A stretch of 7,231 nucleotides of DNA, taken from positions 1 to 7,231 of the forward strand of contig JAFAFZ010000495.1 of assembly GCA_023423215.1 (NCBI GenBank), in the 5' to 3' direction. A program made the position numbers and the translations under genes. Below the pieces are notes generated by a model. The model did no database searches, was not told the DNA's origin, and saw only the letters and a program-made list of their open reading frames with translations. The DNA comes from Actinomycetes bacterium (GTDB taxonomy: Bacteria; Actinomycetota; Acidimicrobiia; Acidimicrobiales; Microtrichaceae). This document shows, piece by piece, positions 1 to 7,078 of this stretch (position 1 is the first letter of the stretch; each line of letters starts with the position of its first letter).

Positions 1-3000
1 GGGGGCGGGGCCCCCCCGCCGGTCTGCACCTGTGCGCTGGAGTCGGCGCTGATCTCGGCGTAGTTGCGGAACGGCCGCAACGACCAGTTGACCACGCGAG
101 TGGTGAGCACGAAGCTGCGTTGCGCACCCGGGGCGAGCGAGGTGGTGACGTCCCAGACGAACGTCGTCCCGGTCGCCGGTGACCCGGTCGTCGAGCTCGG
201 CGCGGTGGAGGACGACACCAGCTCGAGCCCGGGCGGCAGGACGTCGGTGATCTGGTGGTCACCCGACGCGAGTGTGCCCTCGTTCCTCACGACGACGGTG
301 TGCACGAGGTCGCCGTCGCTGTTGAACTCCGCCGTCTTCGCGAGCGCCAGGTCGTAGCTGGCGCTGAGGTAGCTGGACACGTCGGTGTCGCTGACGTCAC
401 CCGAACCGCTCGGCGGTGTGCCCGGCGGAAGGGCGGCACCGTCGTCGCGGACCGGCGTTCCCGTCACGGTGGCGGTGTTGTCGTAGTCGGTCCGCTCCGC
501 CGCACCGGTCGCGGTGCAGCGCAGGACGGCGCCGCGGTTGAGCGCCACGGGCGCGACCGCTGACGAGCTCAGGCCGTCGGCGTTGGTGCCGTCGGTCTCG
601 ACGACGCAGTCCGTGACGGCGAAGTCGGCGGCGACCACGCCGCCGTCGTCGACCAGGGTCACGTCCTCCAGGCGGGCGTTGCCGGAGTTGGTCACCGTGT
701 AGATCCAGGTGACGGGTCGTCCCTGGACGATGGTCATGCCGTCACCGGCCTCGCTGTCAGGCCAGTCCGAGTCCTTGGTCACCTTGACGACGCCGATCCC
801 GGGTTCCGACGTCCAGAGCCCGACGTCCCACGAGCGGTCGATCTCACCCGTCGGTCCGGTCGCGGCCAGGGTGACCGGCGGGCTGTCGTGGTAGCTGCCG
901 GTCCCGTCGCTGCCGGTGGGCGCCCGGGGCACGTCCGAGTCGTCGCCGACGTTCGCCGCACCCTGGTCGCCGTCGGTCAGGCTCGACCCCTCGGGTGCCA
1001 CCAGATGCCCGGCGGGCGGGTACACCCGCACGACGTAGTCGCCGTCGGGCAGACCGGCGCCGCCGCCGGCGAAGAGGTACTCGCCGTTGGGGTCGGTGTA
1101 GGTCTCGTCGATCGGGCTCGACAGGTCGGCCGCGTCGAACAGCAGAACCCGCACGCCACCGATGCCGGACTCGCCGGACGCGGAGGTGTCGGCGTCCTGT
1201 CGACCGTCGAAGTCGCGGTCGAACCAGATCCGGTCGCCGATGCCGTTCAGGACCGGTGGCTCCGTCACCCTGATCTCGACCTGAGGGGGCTCGGCGTAGA
1301 GACGGGACGGCTGCGGCACACCCACCGGGAGGTTCGCGGCATCGGCGCCGTAGGCGAAGCTGTTGACGGCGCGTGGGCAGTGCGTCGGGTCGGACTCGAC
1401 GGACTGCGCCGTGCAGTCGTCGACGAACTCGTAGTCGTCGGTCGGCAACGTGCCGTCCTGGTCGTAGGTCGCGTCGTTCACCGGTGCGCGCATGTCCCAC
1501 TCGAAGCTGGCCGAGTCACCTCGGGCGAGCACGCCGACGTGGGTGAACTTCACGGAGCGGAAGCTCGGGAGCTGATCGATCGACGGAGTGGTCGTCCATC
1601 CCGGGGCCTGACACCCGGTGGTGGGACCGCCGACCTCGCCGCGGCACGGGTTCGTGCTCGTCGAGTAGCTGACGGTCCATCCGGCGGGCGCCTGGATCGG
1701 CGAGGTCAGGTACGGGGTCCACTCGCTGCCACGCGGGTTGAGCGAGCCTCCGGATCCGGAGATGACTGCGGTGTCGCCGGGCCTCGGGAAGATGTCGATG
1801 AAGTCGATGCCCTCGACGTCGGTGTTGCCGGTGTTCTGCAGCCGAAGCGACCACGTCATGCCACCGCCGGGCACCGTCTGGGCGGCGAGCAGCGACTCGC
1901 TCGGATCGCAGCTCGGACCGGGCCGGAAGACGCCTCCGTCCAGGTCGCCGGTGACGCACTTCTGGGACGCCAGCTCGATCACCGGCTGGATCACGACGTT
2001 GCGCGTCGACCCGCAGACCGGGTTGGTGTTGCGGCAGTGCCCGAAGGCTCCGCCGCCGTCGGGGTGCACGGTCGCGGTGTTCGGGTACACGCCTGCGGGC
2101 GCGATGCCGCCAGGATCGGCTGCTCCGGCGACCCGGATCACGTAGCTGATCGACGGGGAGGTGTCGCCGGGCGTCAGCACCCCGGTGAAGTCGAAGCGGA
2201 ACGGGGTCTCGCCGGTGGCGCAGGTCGGCAGCGGCGCGCCGACGCTCCACCCCGGGCCGAGCGTGGGGGCGCCCTGGACGAGGAACGGTGCCGGCACGCA
2301 ATCCTCGACGTAGGGATCGACCAGATCGCCGGTCGCGTCCGCAGAGTTGCCGATCGTGATCGTGTACGTGTTGGTCTGACCGGGTTGCCGGCTCGTGCTG
2401 GACGAGGTCTTGGTGATCCCGGCGTGCGGCAGGGCCGGCTCCAGGAGGTACTGGTCCGAGGAGCTGTCGGTGGAGTCGACGCCGGCCCGGGTCACCGTCA
2501 TGCGTGAGGTGTTGGTGTAGAGCCCGGCGGCGTTCGACGGCGAGCCCACCGTTCCCGAGATCACCTGTCCGGACGCCGCGAAGTTGCCGGGGACGGAGTC
2601 CGTCATGCCACCCCAGACCCAGCGGACCGAACGGAAGCCGGACACGGCGATGTCGGCGTCGCCGCTCGCCACGCCGGCCGCGATGGTCGTCGACGACGCG
2701 AAGTCGTCGTTGGACCCCTCGAGCGTCGCGGTGATCGCGCTGTTCCAGGTCCCCGGCGTCACGCTGTTCACCGAGAAGCTCTCGGGCATGCCATCGCCAC
2801 CCGTGGTCGTCACCCCGTCGTCGAACCCCCACGTGCCGTCACGGATCTCCACCCGGTCGACGGGCAGATCGCTGTCGATCGACCCGGACAGGTTGAACCG
2901 GACCGCATCGCCTGTCGTCGCGTAGAAGTTGTCCGCTCCGGCCTGGTCGCTGAACCGCTTCTGGGTGTCGAACGACCCGAGCCCCTCTTCGAGCAGGAGC

Positions 3001-4046
3001 GTCGTGGACCACGGCGCCACGCCGAGCGGGACACCCGGATCGGACGGCAGGTTCTTGCCGAGCCCCGTGGCGACGTCGGTCTTGACCGCGGCGTCGACGT
3101 TGTCGTCGTTCGCGGGATCGACCGAGACCGGATCGACGTAGCCGAACGGGAACCGAGCGGTCACGCTCATGCGGAAGCACCCGTCGCTGCCGATCGGCGG
3201 CCGGTTGGCTGCGTCGAAGGTCCACGTCACGGTCGCCGCACCGTCCGACACGCCGGGTGTGTCGCCGTCGTCGGTGAACACTCCCGCGTTCGTCGCGCCG
3301 ACGAACTCGGTGCCGGCCGGCAAGGTGTCGGTGACCTCGAAGACGGGCCACAGCGACGACGTCGCCGGACCGCAGACCGAGATGCGCCAGTCGTAGTTGC
3401 GACCCATGCGGGTCCCCGTCGTCGGACCGAGCTTCGACACGGCCCACACGGGCGCCGTCGCGGCGATCGAGGTCGTCGCCGTCGTCGAGTCGTCGAAGTA
3501 CGCGCCGTCGTCCGGATCGCCGACCGTCGCGGTGTTCGAGACGATCTGCGGCGCGACCGGGACGGTGCCCACCGGGACCCGCACGGTCACGAAGATCACG
3601 CCCGAGGTGCCGGGCGCCCAGGACCCGGCGGTCGCGACGACTGCCGGCGGGTTCGTCATCGTGTCCAGGCTGAACCCGGACGGCCACACCGACGCAGGAC
3701 CGGTCGCCGAGACGAACTCGAGCGGTGCGGTCTCGCCGAAGACGTCGATGAACGTGGGGATCGGATCGCGGAACGTCGCGCCGTCGCACGTGTCCGACGC
3801 CGGCGTGTTGTTCGAGCAGGTGTAGTTGATCGCGTACTGGATCAGATCCCCGGGTGCTGCCGTCGCCTGCGAGGTCGTCTTCGAGGTGAGCTGCGGCAGC
3901 GCGTCGCCCGGAACCGCCCCGACGGCCGGCACGCCCATCGGGGTGAGGAGCACGGCGATCGCTGCGGCGATCGCCGCCGTCAGCCGTGCGGCGCGCGCAC
4001 GCCGGTGCTGCGCCCGCTGTCCGATGACCCGGTTGCTCCTCGCCAT
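1..4046 (-). CDS. Large secreted DUF11/SdrD B-like multidomain surface protein, C-terminus beyond left edge
   Basis: One frame stays open from the ATG at 4046 to the window edge: 1348 codons and no stop. A GGAGAGG ribosome site lies 9 nt upstream of the start. Residues 1-22 are Arg-rich, residues 22-40 form a hydrophobic core, and AVGA at 41-44 fits signal peptidase I cleavage, so the protein is exported. After that come DUF11-like beta-sandwich modules at roughly 46-195, 198-325, 541-690, 690-930, 1081-1228 and 1231-1340. They carry family hallmarks such as [37 protein letters not shown] strands and [14 protein letters not shown]. Residues 343-535 form a module I cannot assign. An SdrD B-like module spans about 934-1078 ([10 protein letters not shown], then DPNGEYLF and [12 protein letters not shown]) with a DxDxDGxxD calcium-type loop at 943-951. 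Several modules contain cysteines, some of which look paired, suggesting disulfides. Likely role: a cell-surface stalk, adhesin or extracellular matrix protein; this is inferred from family, and no ligand or anchor is visible. The C-terminal anchor, if any, lies outside the window. It is divergent from the tandem TetR gene. Confidence 0.93.
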   Translation of the reverse strand, partial: MARSNRVIGQRAQHRRARAARLTAAIAAAIAVLLTPMGVPAVGAVPGDALPQLTSKTTSQATAAPGDLIQYAINYTCSNNTPASDTCDGATFRDPIPTFIDVFGETAPLEFVSATGPASVWPSGFSLDTMTNPPAVVATAGSWAPGTSGVIFVTVRVPVGTVPVAPQIVSNTATVGDPDDGAYFDDSTTATTSIAATAPVWAVSKLGPTTGTRMGRNYDWRISVCGPATSSLWPVFEVTDTLPAGTEFVGATNAGVFTDDGDTPGVSDGAATVTWTFDAANRPPIGSDGCFRMSVTARFPFGYVDPVSVDPANDDNVDAAVKTDVATGLGKNLPSDPGVPLGVAPWSTTLLLEEGLGSFDTQKRFSDQAGADNFYATTGDAVRFNLSGSIDSDLPVDRVEIRDGTWGFDDGVTTTGGDGMPESFSVNSVTPGTWNSAITATLEGSNDDFASSTTIAAGVASGDADIAVSGFRSVRWVWGGMTDSVPGNFAASGQVISGTVGSPSNAAGLYTNTSRMTVTRAGVDSTDSSSDQYLLEPALPHAGITKTSSSTSRQPGQTNTYTITIGNSADATGDLVDPYVEDCVPAPFLVQGAPTLGPGWSVGAPLPTCATGETPFRFDFTGVLTPGDTSPSISYVIRVAGAADPGGIAPAGVYPNTATVHPDGGGAFGHCRNTNPVCGSTRNVVIQPVIELASQKCVTGDLDGGVFRPGPSCDPSESLLAAQTVPGGGMTWSLRLQNTGNTDVEGIDFIDIFPRPGDTAVISGSGGSLNPRGSEWTPYLTSPIQAPAGWTVSYSTSTNPCRGEVGGPTTGCQAPGWTTTPSIDQLPSFRSVKFTHVGVLARGDSASFEWDMRAPVNDATYDQDGTLPTDDYEFVDDCTAQSVESDPTHCPRAVNSFAYGADAANLPVGVPQPSRLYAEPPQVEIRVTEPPVLNGIGDRIWFDRDFDGRQDADTSASGESGIGGVRVLLFDAADLSSPIDETYTDPNGEYLFAGGGAGLPDGDYVVRVYPPAGHLVAPEGSSLTDGDQGAANVGDDSDVPRAPTGSDGTGSYHDSPPVTLAATGPTGEIDRSWDVGLWTSEPGIGVVKVTKDSDWPDSEAGDGMTIVQGRPVTWIYTVTNSGNARLEDVTLVDDGGVVAADFAVTDCVVETDGTNADGLSSSAVAPVALNRGAVLRCTATGAAERTDYDNTATVTGTPVRDDGAALPPGTPPSGSGDVSDTDVSSYLSASYDLALAKTAEFNSDGDLVHTVVVRNEGTLASGDHQITDVLPPGLELVSSSTAPSSTTGSPATGTTFVWDVTTSLAPGAQRSFVLTTRVVNWSLRPFRNYAEISADSSAQVQTGGGAPP

Positions 4047-4055
4047 TGCCCCAGA

Positions 4056-4062
4056 CCTCTCC
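4056..4062 (-). promoter_or_regulatory. Ribosome binding site of the surface-protein gene
   Basis: On the minus strand the bases read GGAGAGG, 9 nt before the ATG at 4046. This purine-rich site, followed by a clear signal peptide, fixes the start. I see no convincing -10 box further upstream. Confidence 0.7.
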
Positions 4063-4159
4063 GGGCGCGACACCACGCCCCGTCACGACCAACCGGCGCA
4101 GGACGCGCCGTGGCCGCCGTTCTCTTCGACGTCCGATCGACGTGCATGAGATCCGCGGG

Positions 4160-4189
4160 GGGTGACAACTCGTGCACGAGGGTGACAAC
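4160..4189. promoter_or_regulatory. Candidate operator: 10-bp direct repeat around a palindrome in the divergent intergenic region
   Basis: GGGTGACAAC occurs at 4160-4169 and again, identically, at 4180-4189, exactly 20 bp apart, about two helical turns. The 10 bases between them, TCGTGCACGA, form a perfect palindrome. A near copy of part of the spacer, CGTGCATGAG, occurs at 4141-4150 against CGTGCACGAG at 4171-4180. The site lies between the divergent surface-protein and tandem-TetR genes, about 115 bp upstream of the former start and 61 bp upstream of the latter. On the plus strand each repeat contains GTGACA, which could also serve as a -35 element, but no good -10 partner was found. Binding by the adjacent tandem TetR is an inference from position only. 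Confidence 0.45.
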
Positions 4190-4235
4190 GTGTGAACGGC
4201 CGCCGTCGCGACGTCGAGGTCCGGTTCGAGGGTCT

Positions 4236-4240
4236 GGGAG
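4236..4240 (+). promoter_or_regulatory. Ribosome binding site deciding the GTG start of the tandem TetR
   Basis: GGGAG ends 10 nt before the GTG at 4251. The frame is also open further upstream, with an in-frame ATG at 4146, so this site is what favours the GTG. It sits in a small possible hairpin, GTCT-GGG-AGAC at 4232-4242. Confidence 0.5.
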
Positions 4241-4250
4241 ACTCGGGCCC

Positions 4251-5717
4251 GTGAGCGGGCCAGCATCGCGGACGAGGTACCTGGCGGCGGCGGCCTCCGT
4301 GGCCGAGTCCGAACCGGCGGGAGAGCCGGCGTTCGGACACCTCGTGTCGCACGTGAAGCTGAGCGACGTGGCCGAGCGCCTCGGTCTGTCGAGAGCAGCG
4401 CTCTACAAGCTCTGGCCCACCCAGCACGAGTTCTGGGTGGACCTGGCGACGCACCTCCTGACCGAGGTCGAGGACGACCCGTGGATCGTCCGCTCGACCT
4501 CGGGGCTCGCCCCGGCGGTCGAGTCGGCGCCCGATCCAAGGGAGGCCACACGCACCTGGTTCAACGGGGTCCAGGAGCGCCTCGCCGGGGACCCGCGTCT
4601 GGCGCTGCGCTCCGCGTCGTTGGCCTACCAGCTCCCCGAGCGCGTCGCCCGACGACGCACGTCGCTCGAGCGTCGGGATCGAGCCGCAGCTGCTCGTCAC
4701 GTGCAACGAGCGCTCGACGTCGCCGGCCGCCGACCGGTGCCGTCCCTGAGCGTCGAGGACCTGACGCTCGCCGTCACGATGCTCGTGGACGGCAGCGCCA
4801 TGTTGAGCTGGACGGCACCGGATCTGATGGTCGCGCGAGCGCCGACCCCGCTGGACGACCCCCGGAGCTGGTCGGTCCTGGCGTTCGCGGTGTGGTGCGT
4901 CCTGGAAGAGCTGACCGAGCCGGGGGCCCGTGGGGCGAGCGTGCGTCCGGCAGCGGATCCGCCGAGCGTCGACGAGGACTGGGAGCATCCCGGCTCGACG
5001 CCCGCACGGCGACGCGCGCTGCACGCCGGAGGACAGATCCTGTTCGACCTGATCGCCGGCGAGGGCCCCGAGTCGGCGAAGGTCGACGACCACAGCGACG
5101 TGCTGGGCCATGTCACGATGCACCGGGTGGCCCGGGCGGCGGGCGTGTCGCGGCGCCACCTGTACGACGTGTGGGGCTCGCAGGCCGAGTTCCAGGCGGA
5201 GCTGCACGGCTACCTCAGCCGACGGGAGTTCGAGGACTACTTCGCCGACTTCGACGACGCCGCGCTCCGTTCGGTGCTCTCGCTGGACGATCCGACGGAG
5301 CTGGCGCTCACGATCGGGGAGATCGTCAACGCAGAGCCGCCTGCACCCCCCGGGCAGCCGGTGCGCGCCCGCTTCGCGTTCCGTGGTCAGCTGACGGATC
5401 CGGGGGTGCGGGGCCGCATGCGCGACACGCTCGAGCTGGCGGTGAAGGAGCAGGCGGGACGGCTGGAGGGCCTCGCCGCGTGGATGGCGTTGGACTTCGA
5501 CGCCGGACTCGACGGCGAGCAGGTCAGCCTGCTGCTCCTGGGCACCGCCGGCGGTTCCGAGCGGATGAACCGCATCGACCCGCACGCGGTCAGGTCCCAG
5601 CGCTCCTACCGGGGCGGCAGGTGGTCCCTGTTCTCGATCGTCTGCCAGGCGATCATCAGCCGGTGCATCGGCGCGACGAGCCGCGCCGACGAAGCAGACG
5701 AGTCCGACGAGGCCTGA
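4251..5717 (+). CDS. Tandem (duplicated) TetR-family transcriptional regulator
   Basis: A 488-residue protein, more than twice the usual TetR length of about 200. It contains two complete TetR-like halves. The first helix-turn-helix is at about 36-58 (LSDVAERLGLSRAALYKLW) and the second at about 288-309 (MHRVARAAGVSRRHLYDVW), roughly 250 residues apart. The two aligned segments share H-V, V-A, G-S-R, L-Y, W, Q-E-F and two later leucines, so they look like an old internal duplication. In both, Trp replaces the Phe usual in the TetR 'LYxxF' signature. Each is followed by a helical region (about 96-222 and 347-470) that would be the ligand-binding and dimerisation domain; the ends of these regions also align. 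The start is a GTG with GGGAG 10 nt upstream, directly before the first TetR helix; an upstream extension to 4146 is possible but has no family similarity. It is divergent from the surface-protein gene and may regulate it and itself. The effector is unknown. Product class is confident, target is inference. Confidence 0.85.
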   Translation: MSGPASRTRYLAAAASVAESEPAGEPAFGHLVSHVKLSDVAERLGLSRAALYKLWPTQHEFWVDLATHLLTEVEDDPWIVRSTSGLAPAVESAPDPREATRTWFNGVQERLAGDPRLALRSASLAYQLPERVARRRTSLERRDRAAAARHVQRALDVAGRRPVPSLSVEDLTLAVTMLVDGSAMLSWTAPDLMVARAPTPLDDPRSWSVLAFAVWCVLEELTEPGARGASVRPAADPPSVDEDWEHPGSTPARRRALHAGGQILFDLIAGEGPESAKVDDHSDVLGHVTMHRVARAAGVSRRHLYDVWGSQAEFQAELHGYLSRREFEDYFADFDDAALRSVLSLDDPTELALTIGEIVNAEPPAPPGQPVRARFAFRGQLTDPGVRGRMRDTLELAVKEQAGRLEGLAAWMALDFDAGLDGEQVSLLLLGTAGGSERMNRIDPHAVRSQRSYRGGRWSLFSIVCQAIISRCIGATSRADEADESDEA

Positions 5718-5776
5718 GCCGCGTCCGACCTGCTCCGCTCGGCGAAGGTCGCCGGCCCGGAGCACCGCGGGGCGGA

Positions 5777-5811
5777 GGACGGGACGGCGCCGATGCTGTC
5801 GGCGTCCGTCC
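5777..5811 (+). terminator. Candidate hairpin terminator downstream of the tandem TetR
   Basis: An outer 6-bp stem (GGACGG at 5777-5782 with CCGTCC at 5806-5811) and an inner 6-bp stem (CGCCGA at 5788-5793 with TCGGCG at 5799-5804) fold around a 5-nt loop, with an internal bulge. It begins 60 nt after the tetR stop. No T-run follows, so it would be a weak or tail-less terminator of the type often proposed in high-GC actinobacteria. Confidence 0.35.
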
Positions 5812-5822
5812 TGGATCGCGAA

Positions 5823-5848
5823 GATGCATCAAGAAGGATTGATGCATC
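5823..5848. promoter_or_regulatory. ArsR-type operator: perfect 10-6-10 inverted repeat
   Basis: GATGCATCAA (5823-5832) and TTGATGCATC (5839-5848) are exact reverse complements separated by the 6 bases GAAGGA. The core reads ATCAA-N6-TTGAT, which resembles operators described for several arsenic-responsive ArsR repressors. Each arm also contains GATGCATC, itself a palindrome. The site ends 25 bp before the ATG of the ArsR-ArsC gene and covers the predicted -35 box. That is where a repressor would block RNA polymerase. It is AT-richer than its surroundings, as expected of a promoter region. Confidence 0.82.
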
Positions 5849-5867
5849 TCTCAGTGATGGGTACCGT
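5839..5867 (+). promoter_or_regulatory. Predicted promoter of the arsRC gene, probably giving a leaderless mRNA
   Basis: A -35 candidate TTGATG (5839-5844, close to TTGACA), a 17-bp spacer and a -10 candidate TACCGT (5862-5867, TAnnnT type) precede the ATG at 5874 by 6 bp. Transcription would therefore start at or next to the A of the ATG. No purine-rich ribosome site is present before this ATG, which agrees with leaderless translation, common in actinobacteria. The -35 box lies inside the right arm of the operator. Confidence 0.55.
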
Positions 5868-5873
5868 GCGTCG

Positions 5874-6638
5874 ATGGCTCGCACCGCTGCCGAGCAGCGC
5901 TGTCCCCGGTCGGGTCCGCCGCCGTTCCTCCAGCTCGCCGCGCACCCGGTCCGCTGGCAGCTCCTGAGCGAGCTGGCCGACAGCGACCGGGCCGTCCGCG
6001 AGCTGACCGAGCTGATCGGCCGTCCGCAGAACCTCGTGTCGTACCACCTGCGCCAGCTCCGGTCGGCCGGTCTCGTGTCCTCGCGGCGCAGCACTGCGGA
6101 CCGGCGCGACGCCTACTACGCGGTGGACCTCGATCGTTGCGGTGACCTGCTCGGAGCGGCAGGGAGTGCGCTGCACCCCGGTCTCGCATCCGCACCCGTG
6201 CGCCACGACGCGAGCGCCCCTGCGGGATCCGTGCTGTTCCTCTGCACGGGCAACAGCTCGCGCTCTCAGATCGCCGAGGCGCTGCTGGCATCGATGTCCG
6301 GCGGGGCGCTCGTCGCCGCGAGCGCCGGCAGTGCGCCCAAGGCGGTGCACCCCAACGCGGTGCGGGTGCTCGCCGAGCACGGGATCGACATTTCGGACGC
6401 GCGTGCCACGCACGTGGACGACCTGGCCGGCGTCCACTTCGACGTGGTCGTGACCCTGTGCGACCGGGTGCGGGAGGTCTGCCCGGACCGTCCGGGAGCG
6501 CACCGCCGGGTGCACTGGAGCATCCCCGACCCGTCGATCGAGGGGGCGACCGACACCGAGAGCTACCCGGCGTTCGAGCGGACCGCCGAGGAGCTCGAAC
6601 GCCGCATCCACTTCCTGATCGCCTCGATCGGGAACTGA
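5874..6638 (+). CDS. arsRC: ArsR repressor-arsenate reductase fusion (ArsR-ArsC, thioredoxin-coupled type)
   Basis: 254 residues. Residues 19-84 are an ArsR-type winged helix: HPVRWQLLSEL, then recognition helix QNLVSYHLRQLRSAGLV at 52-68 and a wing at 69-84. A linker (about 100-117) leads to a low-molecular-weight phosphatase-like ArsC domain at 118-252. Its P-loop CTGNSSRS has the nucleophile Cys124 and Arg130. Cys196 and Cys203, spaced CX6C and followed by Pro as in the Staphylococcus ArsC Cys82/Cys89 pair, would relay the disulfide to thioredoxin. Asp219 in the IPDPS loop is the general acid. It should reduce arsenate to arsenite in the cytoplasm while the N-terminal half represses its own promoter. 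The frame is open back to an ATG at 5793, but that start would place the operator and a hairpin inside the coding sequence, so 5874 is preferred. The ArsR half has only Cys10 and Cys89 and no cysteine in the usual helix-3 site, so how it senses arsenic is unclear. Such fusions are known from a few bacteria. Confidence 0.92.
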   Translation: MARTAAEQRCPRSGPPPFLQLAAHPVRWQLLSELADSDRAVRELTELIGRPQNLVSYHLRQLRSAGLVSSRRSTADRRDAYYAVDLDRCGDLLGAAGSALHPGLASAPVRHDASAPAGSVLFLCTGNSSRSQIAEALLASMSGGALVAASAGSAPKAVHPNAVRVLAEHGIDISDARATHVDDLAGVHFDVVVTLCDRVREVCPDRPGAHRRVHWSIPDPSIEGATDTESYPAFERTAEELERRIHFLIASIGN

Positions 6639-6642
6639 CACC

Positions 6643-6648
6643 GGAGGA
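6643..6648 (+). promoter_or_regulatory. Ribosome binding site of the VOC gene
   Basis: GGAGGA lies 5 nt before the ATG at 6654, within the 15-nt gap after the arsRC stop. It is the strongest ribosome site in the window and shows that this second gene is translated independently although it is probably cotranscribed. Confidence 0.75.
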
Positions 6649-6653
6649 AGTCC

Positions 6654-7037
6654 ATGGACGAGGGAACGGTCAGCGTGCGCTACATGGTCCACGACGTCGA
6701 GGAGTCGGCCGCGTTCTACACCGACGTCCTCGGCTTCGAGGTCCTGAACGACTTCGCACCGGCGTTCGCCGACGTGCGACGGGGCAACCTCCGGCTGCTC
6801 CTCAGCGGCCCGACCAGCTCGGCAGGGCGGGCGATGCCGGACGGGGAGGTCCCCGGTCCGGGAGGCTGGAACCGCATCCACCTGGTGCTCGACGACCTCG
6901 ACGCCGAGGTCGCGCGCCTCGCAGCGGCGGGCGCATCGTTCCGCAACGAGGTCGTCGTCGGACCCGGCGGGTCGCAGATCCTCGTCCAGGATCCCTCCGG
7001 CAACGTGATCGAGCTGTTCCAGCCCCGGACCGGCTGA
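6654..7037 (+). CDS. VOC-superfamily (glyoxalase/bleomycin-resistance/dioxygenase fold) protein
   Basis: 127 residues, the normal length of a single-unit VOC protein. Two beta-alpha-beta-beta-beta repeats are visible. The first starts VRYMVHDVEESAAFYTDVLGFEV (residues 8-30); the second runs from about 74 (IHLVLDDLDAEVARLAAAG) to the end, with QDPSGNVIELFQP at 112-124. His76 and Glu120 match usual metal-ligand positions of the second repeat, but the first-strand position holds Arg9/Tyr10, not His, so one ligand appears to be missing or different. There are no cysteines, which argues against an ArsI-type carbon-arsenic lyase. It starts 15 nt after the arsRC stop with its own strong ribosome site, so it is probably in the same operon and arsenic-induced. 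The substrate cannot be named from sequence; resistance-type binding proteins and small dioxygenases or lyases share this fold. Confidence 0.88.
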   Translation: MDEGTVSVRYMVHDVEESAAFYTDVLGFEVLNDFAPAFADVRRGNLRLLLSGPTSSAGRAMPDGEVPGPGGWNRIHLVLDDLDAEVARLAAAGASFRNEVVVGPGGSQILVQDPSGNVIELFQPRTG

Positions 7038-7078
7038 GCCCCGACTCGTCCCCGACCCGCCCGGCTCACGGGCTCAGC
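7033..7078. terminator. Inverted repeat between convergent genes, possible bidirectional terminator
   Basis: GCTGAGCC (7033-7040) and GGCTCAGC (7071-7078) are perfect 8-bp complements with a 30-nt loop. The loop contains a smaller stem, CCCG/CGGG at 7060-7072. The arms contain the stop codons of the two convergent genes (TGA at 7035-7037 and, on the minus strand, at 7074-7076). There is no T-run and the loop is long, so termination is a weak suggestion. Confidence 0.25.

Noticed and set aside
888..2507. Plus-strand open frame (539 codons) antisense to the surface protein
   Set aside because: The composition is typical of the antisense of GC-rich coding DNA and no domain can be recognised, whereas the minus strand shows continuous DUF11 and SdrD B-like modules.
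3950..3985. Repeated GCGATCGC-like bases near the surface-protein start
   Set aside because: They encode the Ala/Ile-rich hydrophobic core of the signal peptide, so codon repetition explains them.
2839..4551. Long minus-strand open frame (570 codons) crossing the surface-protein start and the divergent intergenic region
   Set aside because: It is in a different frame from the signal peptide-DUF11 protein, is dominated by Arg, Gly and Pro with no recognisable domain, and overlaps tetR antisense. This is a high-GC shadow frame.
4083..5765. Long minus-strand open frame (560 codons) antisense to the tandem TetR
   Set aside because: The plus strand carries two clear TetR helix-turn-helix units; the antisense product is low-complexity and rich in Arg, Val and Gly with no motif.
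4481..5842. Plus-strand open frame (453 codons) overlapping tetR in another frame and running to the ars operator
   Set aside because: The product is an Arg/Gly/Ala-rich sequence without domains and runs through the hairpin and the operator arm; it is a shadow.
5793..5873. Upstream ATG extension of the ArsR-ArsC protein to 281 residues
   Set aside because: The extra codons cover a hairpin and the perfect operator, show no ArsR similarity and have no good ribosome site.
5829..6881. Minus-strand open frame (350 codons) antisense to arsRC and the VOC gene
   Set aside because: Both plus-strand genes have intact catalytic or fold motifs; the antisense frame has none.
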